Shown: positions 60,537-64,000 of the stretch, one piece after another
Layout of the letters: each line of letters opens with the position of its first letter
How positions within the stretch are numbered: the first letter of the stretch is position 1
Assembly: GCF_000350225.1 (NCBI RefSeq)
Contig: NW_005179159.1
Span: 1 to 64,000, forward strand
DNA length: 64,000 nt
Origin: Chondrus crispus
Lineage: Eukaryota > Rhodophyta > Florideophyceae > Gigartinales > Gigartinaceae
Reading direction: 5' to 3'
Notes under the pieces: model-generated
The model's database searches: none
Told to the model about the DNA's origin: nothing
Seen by the model: only the letters and a program-made list of their open reading frames with translations
Position numbers and translations under genes: made by a program

Positions 60537-61440
60537 TATCCCATCGGATATGTGCACATCAGGGCATCGCGTCGGGAATCGATCTCGAATTAAACTTCGC
60601 CTTTGACCCTGAAAATGGCATTGGTATCGTTTCTGCACGGGACGATGGCATTCCAGCCGTTGTAGCTTACTATGGCGCCCGGAATGGTAGTCTCTGCGAA
60701 GCGTTTCTTGGCTCCATTGAGCGTCATGTTGGCCACCGTGCCATAAAGCCCACAACTGATTCCGATGGCCCCGACGACGCCTGCGTCCTGTATATGAATG
60801 ACCTTTGCACAATGTCACACTTGCCCTATGCCAGCACAGCAACGCAGCCCTTCATGGCGGCAATGTCAGCTGCCACGGACAGGTCCCTGCTCGCACCGAC
60901 GAGGAAAAACGATTCCGCAGCCACACGACTGGTATCACGGGGCTTTTCATCCGCCGGCGCTTCGCCCTCGCTCCGTGCATTTGCCGGTTCGCAACGGTGT
61001 CGTCGGCGCGATCAGCATCACCCCTAAACTGGGCAGGACTGCTAGTCTCTCCCCCATGAGCCCCTTCGACAGAGTTGTCACCTCGCAACTCGCAGATGAT
61101 CCTCTCCTTTTTGGCGGCATCACTCTCCCCGGCGCCGTGCACGTCATCTCTATTGAGAACGGCATCCACAAAACCCTGAATGCCCATACCCGCGTCCCTC
61201 ACATATGTCCCAATAGCCAAAAGGTTTCCCTCAGCATTCGCACCGCCGCGCAAGCGTTGTGCAAGACGCCTACAATCCCGATGTGTCCTCCCGTATTGCG
61301 CGCGCCGCGACGAGCATAAAAGAGGACGAGGGCCGATATCCATGTGCTCCTCGGGGCGTGGTTGATTTGACGGACATACCAGGCGGCCTTCAGTGCACGC
61401 GGCGCGCAATTAAAGGACGTCGGTGACGACCGAGGTGTTC

Positions 61441-64000
61441 GATTTAGAGCCGCAGTAGGCGGGGGGCGCACACAACGACTGGGGTGCCGCCCCAGCGCCC
61501 CGGGACGGAGAGGACGAGAGCAAGCAGCAGCAGGGCTTTTGGGCCGCGCAGCTGAGGCATGCGCGTGATGAAAACGATGGTAGAGATGTAGAAGGAAAGG
61601 CGAGTGGATGGAGTTTTCCCGGAAGGGATGTGCGTCTGCGAAGGCGCCGGGGCAGGCGGGGGGACCAAGTAGAAGGTTAAGGCGGACCGATGCGGTGAGA
61701 TTGTTTGAGATCGAAAACTGGATTTGGGCTGTAAAGTGTGATTTCCCAAATGCGCTCTGTTCTCCACGTGGACACGACAGCCTGCACAGTAATGATGCTA
61801 TGGTAGCCGGTGCATTACACGAAGTAGTCTTGGATGGAAACAGTATTTAAAGGAGCCACACACCCTGGGCGACAGGCGCCGTCGGTGTTCAGGGATCACG
61901 GTACATTGAGCCTTTCACCGGCCCTTGCGATGGTCGCCTTGTACTCCCACTTAAGGTCTGCCGATATCCTCATCTCATGGCAGACATGTGGCAGTACTTG
62001 CCCATCAAAGCCATCGGCAGCCAGCAGGACAACAGGCAATCGGGCGCCATGCAGCTATTCTCCAGCCGGGGGTCACAAACGGACTACATGTTTGCAACAG
62101 AAGGTCCATATCCGCAGTCGCAGACATTCCATCGTTTGATGCCCTCCGACACTAAGCTTTCGCATAGGTAGAAACTAGAGTCGTATTGTCGCAAGTCGAC
62201 GTAGAGCGATGGATCCCACACTCGCGAGGCACGAGTATAACCCGTCAAGCGCTTATCGCAGCAGCGATCGCGTGTACCCGCTATACCATGCGGAGATGCA
62301 CTTCCAAGGGGCGCAATACCGACTTTTCCTTTCATCGTTACCGGCCGCTCTACCAGTGAGCTGCGTCGGATAGTTTTTCGGGAATCACATATTCTTTTTG
62401 CGACATTTTCAGCTGACCAAATGGTTCCGTTCCTGATCTTTGCTCTTCTCATTAGTTGTAGTTGAACGAGCTGTCTGAGATAGCAGGTGAATGATGTTTG
62501 GCACTTCTACTCTGCAGTTGCAAGACAGATTCGTTCTGCACGAGCATCCCAGCTTGTTCGTTTCGCTGACATTGCACATGCCTCTACAGCGTGACCAGCA
62601 GCTTCCTAGTTCCTTACAAGCACAGTCATATTAGCATCTCTGTCTCAGGACCACAAACTGGGACCCGCGTAGACTCAATTGTAGTCGATCGTAGGATCGC
62701 TTTTTCGTGTTCATGTACCTCTGAGGGACCTGGTGCAATTGTGAAAATATTCTAAGGAAAGCAGAGGCAACAGAGAAAGGACAAACTATACAATTTAATA
62801 CATCTACAGTGAGAACACAACATACGGTGTCCGATTACGCGTCGTCCCCAGCTCTTCTGCCTAGATGACCAGCGACCTCATATAAGGTTTCTTTTCTTTC
62901 TTTCTTTTGGACTAGTGCTTTCTCGATAAGAAGGATACAGATACACTCGCCACCTCGCTCGACTACTGCCATGCGAAAGGAAACGTTTTCGTGAAAACTG
63001 TACGTCCTTTCCGGTCAATTTAGATACGCTGGAAAAGAAGCCATTTTTGAGCAACCTTGAAATCGTATGTATTGATAACTTCGAGACCAAAACGCCCGTT
63101 TAAAAAAGCAACTGGAACTTGAATTCCATTAAATTCTTAGTATTTCAGTGTATTCACATCTGCTATCTCGGGGTTCTGCAAGATGTTATTGCCGAGGCCA
63201 AGCACGTTGAAGAAATGTTGTCCAAAATGACTTTCTAAAGTTGCAACTGAGTGTATATGTTTTTGCAAAAAAAGAAGCTAGCCCCATATTGAATCCAAGC
63301 CTGACCCCATACAAGGCAAGTCGCTCGTTGTACAGTATAGAGCTAGCTCTAGACACTAGAGCACGACTAGGTCGATGTATTCGAAACCGGAGGCCATATC
63401 TACGATCTGCGGCTTGTACGGAGAGCCGAGACGTTTCTTCTGTAGATATTTCAAGGAAACAAACGCAGTCGAACCCCAGAAAATTGTGGAACATGAATGT
63501 ATGCTGCCACTGCCTTGTTGGAGGATAGCATCCACGAGCATTTACATGCCTATTGCGAACGAACATGCCGTGGTAGTGCAACGACGCGGCTGCGGCGACG
63601 AGACGATCACCACAAGCAAGTGCCGGAAGCTGCTATACGGATTCGTTAAATTGCCTCAAACGATATCCTGAGCCCAACCATTGGGACAAGATGGGCAAAC
63701 AAGTATTCGTGCTGAGAGGGCTGGGTGAAGGAGGATTTCTCTGTCTTCTTCCGCGTTCGCGTTCAGTCTGGGGCTGCAGCTGTGAATGCTAGCACGCATT
63801 GCGGCCTGTTTCAGTTAACCGGAAGTGATGGGTGAAGCTACTGCCGAAATTCCAGTCATGGCGACGTGGTGCTCTAGCATACGCGCAGCTGCGATGCGAT
63901 CAAATTACCGTATACACACGTGCGACTTGTCCACACTTGCACATGGGCGGGTGATGTTCTTGTGAGATGACTCCTGTAGTAGTTTGCGAACCAGTCATTT
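61441..64000. other. no gene recognised
   Basis: Short open frames occur on both strands. One minus frame from about 61563 begins MPQLRGPKALLLLALVLSVP, which looks like a signal peptide, but nothing recognisable follows. A plus frame at 61977-62171 has no known motif. The remainder to the window end is unassigned. Confidence 0.4.

Larger units (their letters stand above)
59391..61440 (+). pseudogene. degenerate coding region of unknown type, split by a MULE element
   Basis: A plus-strand frame (59391-59767) reads VRPPWRMPRLSCPLAS through QIRVASYPMGYVHIRAS and is cut by the element at 59768. Beyond 60577 open but shifting frames continue (FAFDPENGIGIVSA, VVAYYGARNGSLCEAF, PFDRVVTSQLADDPLLFGGI). 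The amino-acid patterns look like real protein, but I recognise no family. Several shifts would be needed to join it. Confidence 0.35.

Noticed and set aside
60852..61409. 185-codon minus-strand ORF
   Set aside because: It is antisense to plus-strand frames with more protein-like hydrophobic patterns, it lacks motifs, and its start falls in sequence shared with several other frames.
62346..62370. tRNA-like D-arm on minus (GCAGCTCACTGGTAGAGC)
   Set aside because: The A-box looks good, but no anticodon stem pairs properly and no B-box (GGTTCGA) follows within tRNA distance. I also looked for a permuted layout and found no T-arm upstream. It is at most a tRNA fragment.

Overview
This window is nuclear DNA of a eukaryote. 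The few host genes are compact, and two of them carry a single short GTATG/AG intron (103 and 119 bp). There is an intronless tRNA-Phe and no bacterial operon structure. The Copia and chromodomain Gypsy elements, piggyBac, pogo, PIF/Harbinger and MULE transposons, and short-intron genes suggest a red alga of the florideophyte type. That placement is inference from gene style and element mix; nothing in the window proves it.

Layout. 1-996 holds paired hairpins. 1002-6998 is a complete Copia element with 720-bp LTRs, an ACTGT target duplication, and gag and pol in a -1 relation. About 7247-12193 is a dead pogo/Tigger-like transposon split by a second transposon, a piggyBac-like copy at about 9278-12036. 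13140-17098 holds fragments of an old Gypsy element, one of them cut precisely by a 601-bp solo LTR with a CAGAT duplication. 17100-24346 is gene and transposon debris: a plastid-type leader, a HECT C-lobe fragment, a transcription-repair coupling factor (Mfd) fragment, a degenerate DNA methyltransferase with a Cys-rich tail, and a DUF7869-like transposase-type gene truncated by the next element. 24347-36560 is a young chromodomain Gypsy on the minus strand with intact gag and pol and an unusual 3.7-kb 3' region packed with GC hairpin repeats. 36561-38124 holds a truncated LTR and a solo LTR of related families. 38390-39628 is a broken PIF/Harbinger transposase. 39909-45072 is an apparently intact piggyBac-type transposon flanked by TTAA.

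From about 46.8 kb the window becomes gene-bearing: an Elongin-C-like protein, a small basic coiled-coil protein with an intron, an MTA/SAH-type deaminase, a broken 3-hydroxyanthranilate dioxygenase, a short ER-type DnaJ protein next to a 100-N assembly gap, a Tim17-family membrane protein, an F-box plus von Willebrand A protein with an intron, and tRNA-Phe. A MULE-derived element follows at 59768-60536, inside degenerate coding sequence. The last 2.5 kb shows nothing I can name.

The most notable item is the piggyBac element at 39909-45072. Its single 1356-residue ORF looks like a DDD transposase with a SAP-like motif and a PD-(D/E)XK (YqaJ-like) nuclease lodged between the second and third catalytic aspartates. 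The second theme is a class of near-perfect inverted duplications with 1- to 3-nt loops, scattered through the window and often paired end to end. One of them lies in frame inside a HECT coding fragment and so shows how such palindromes arise.
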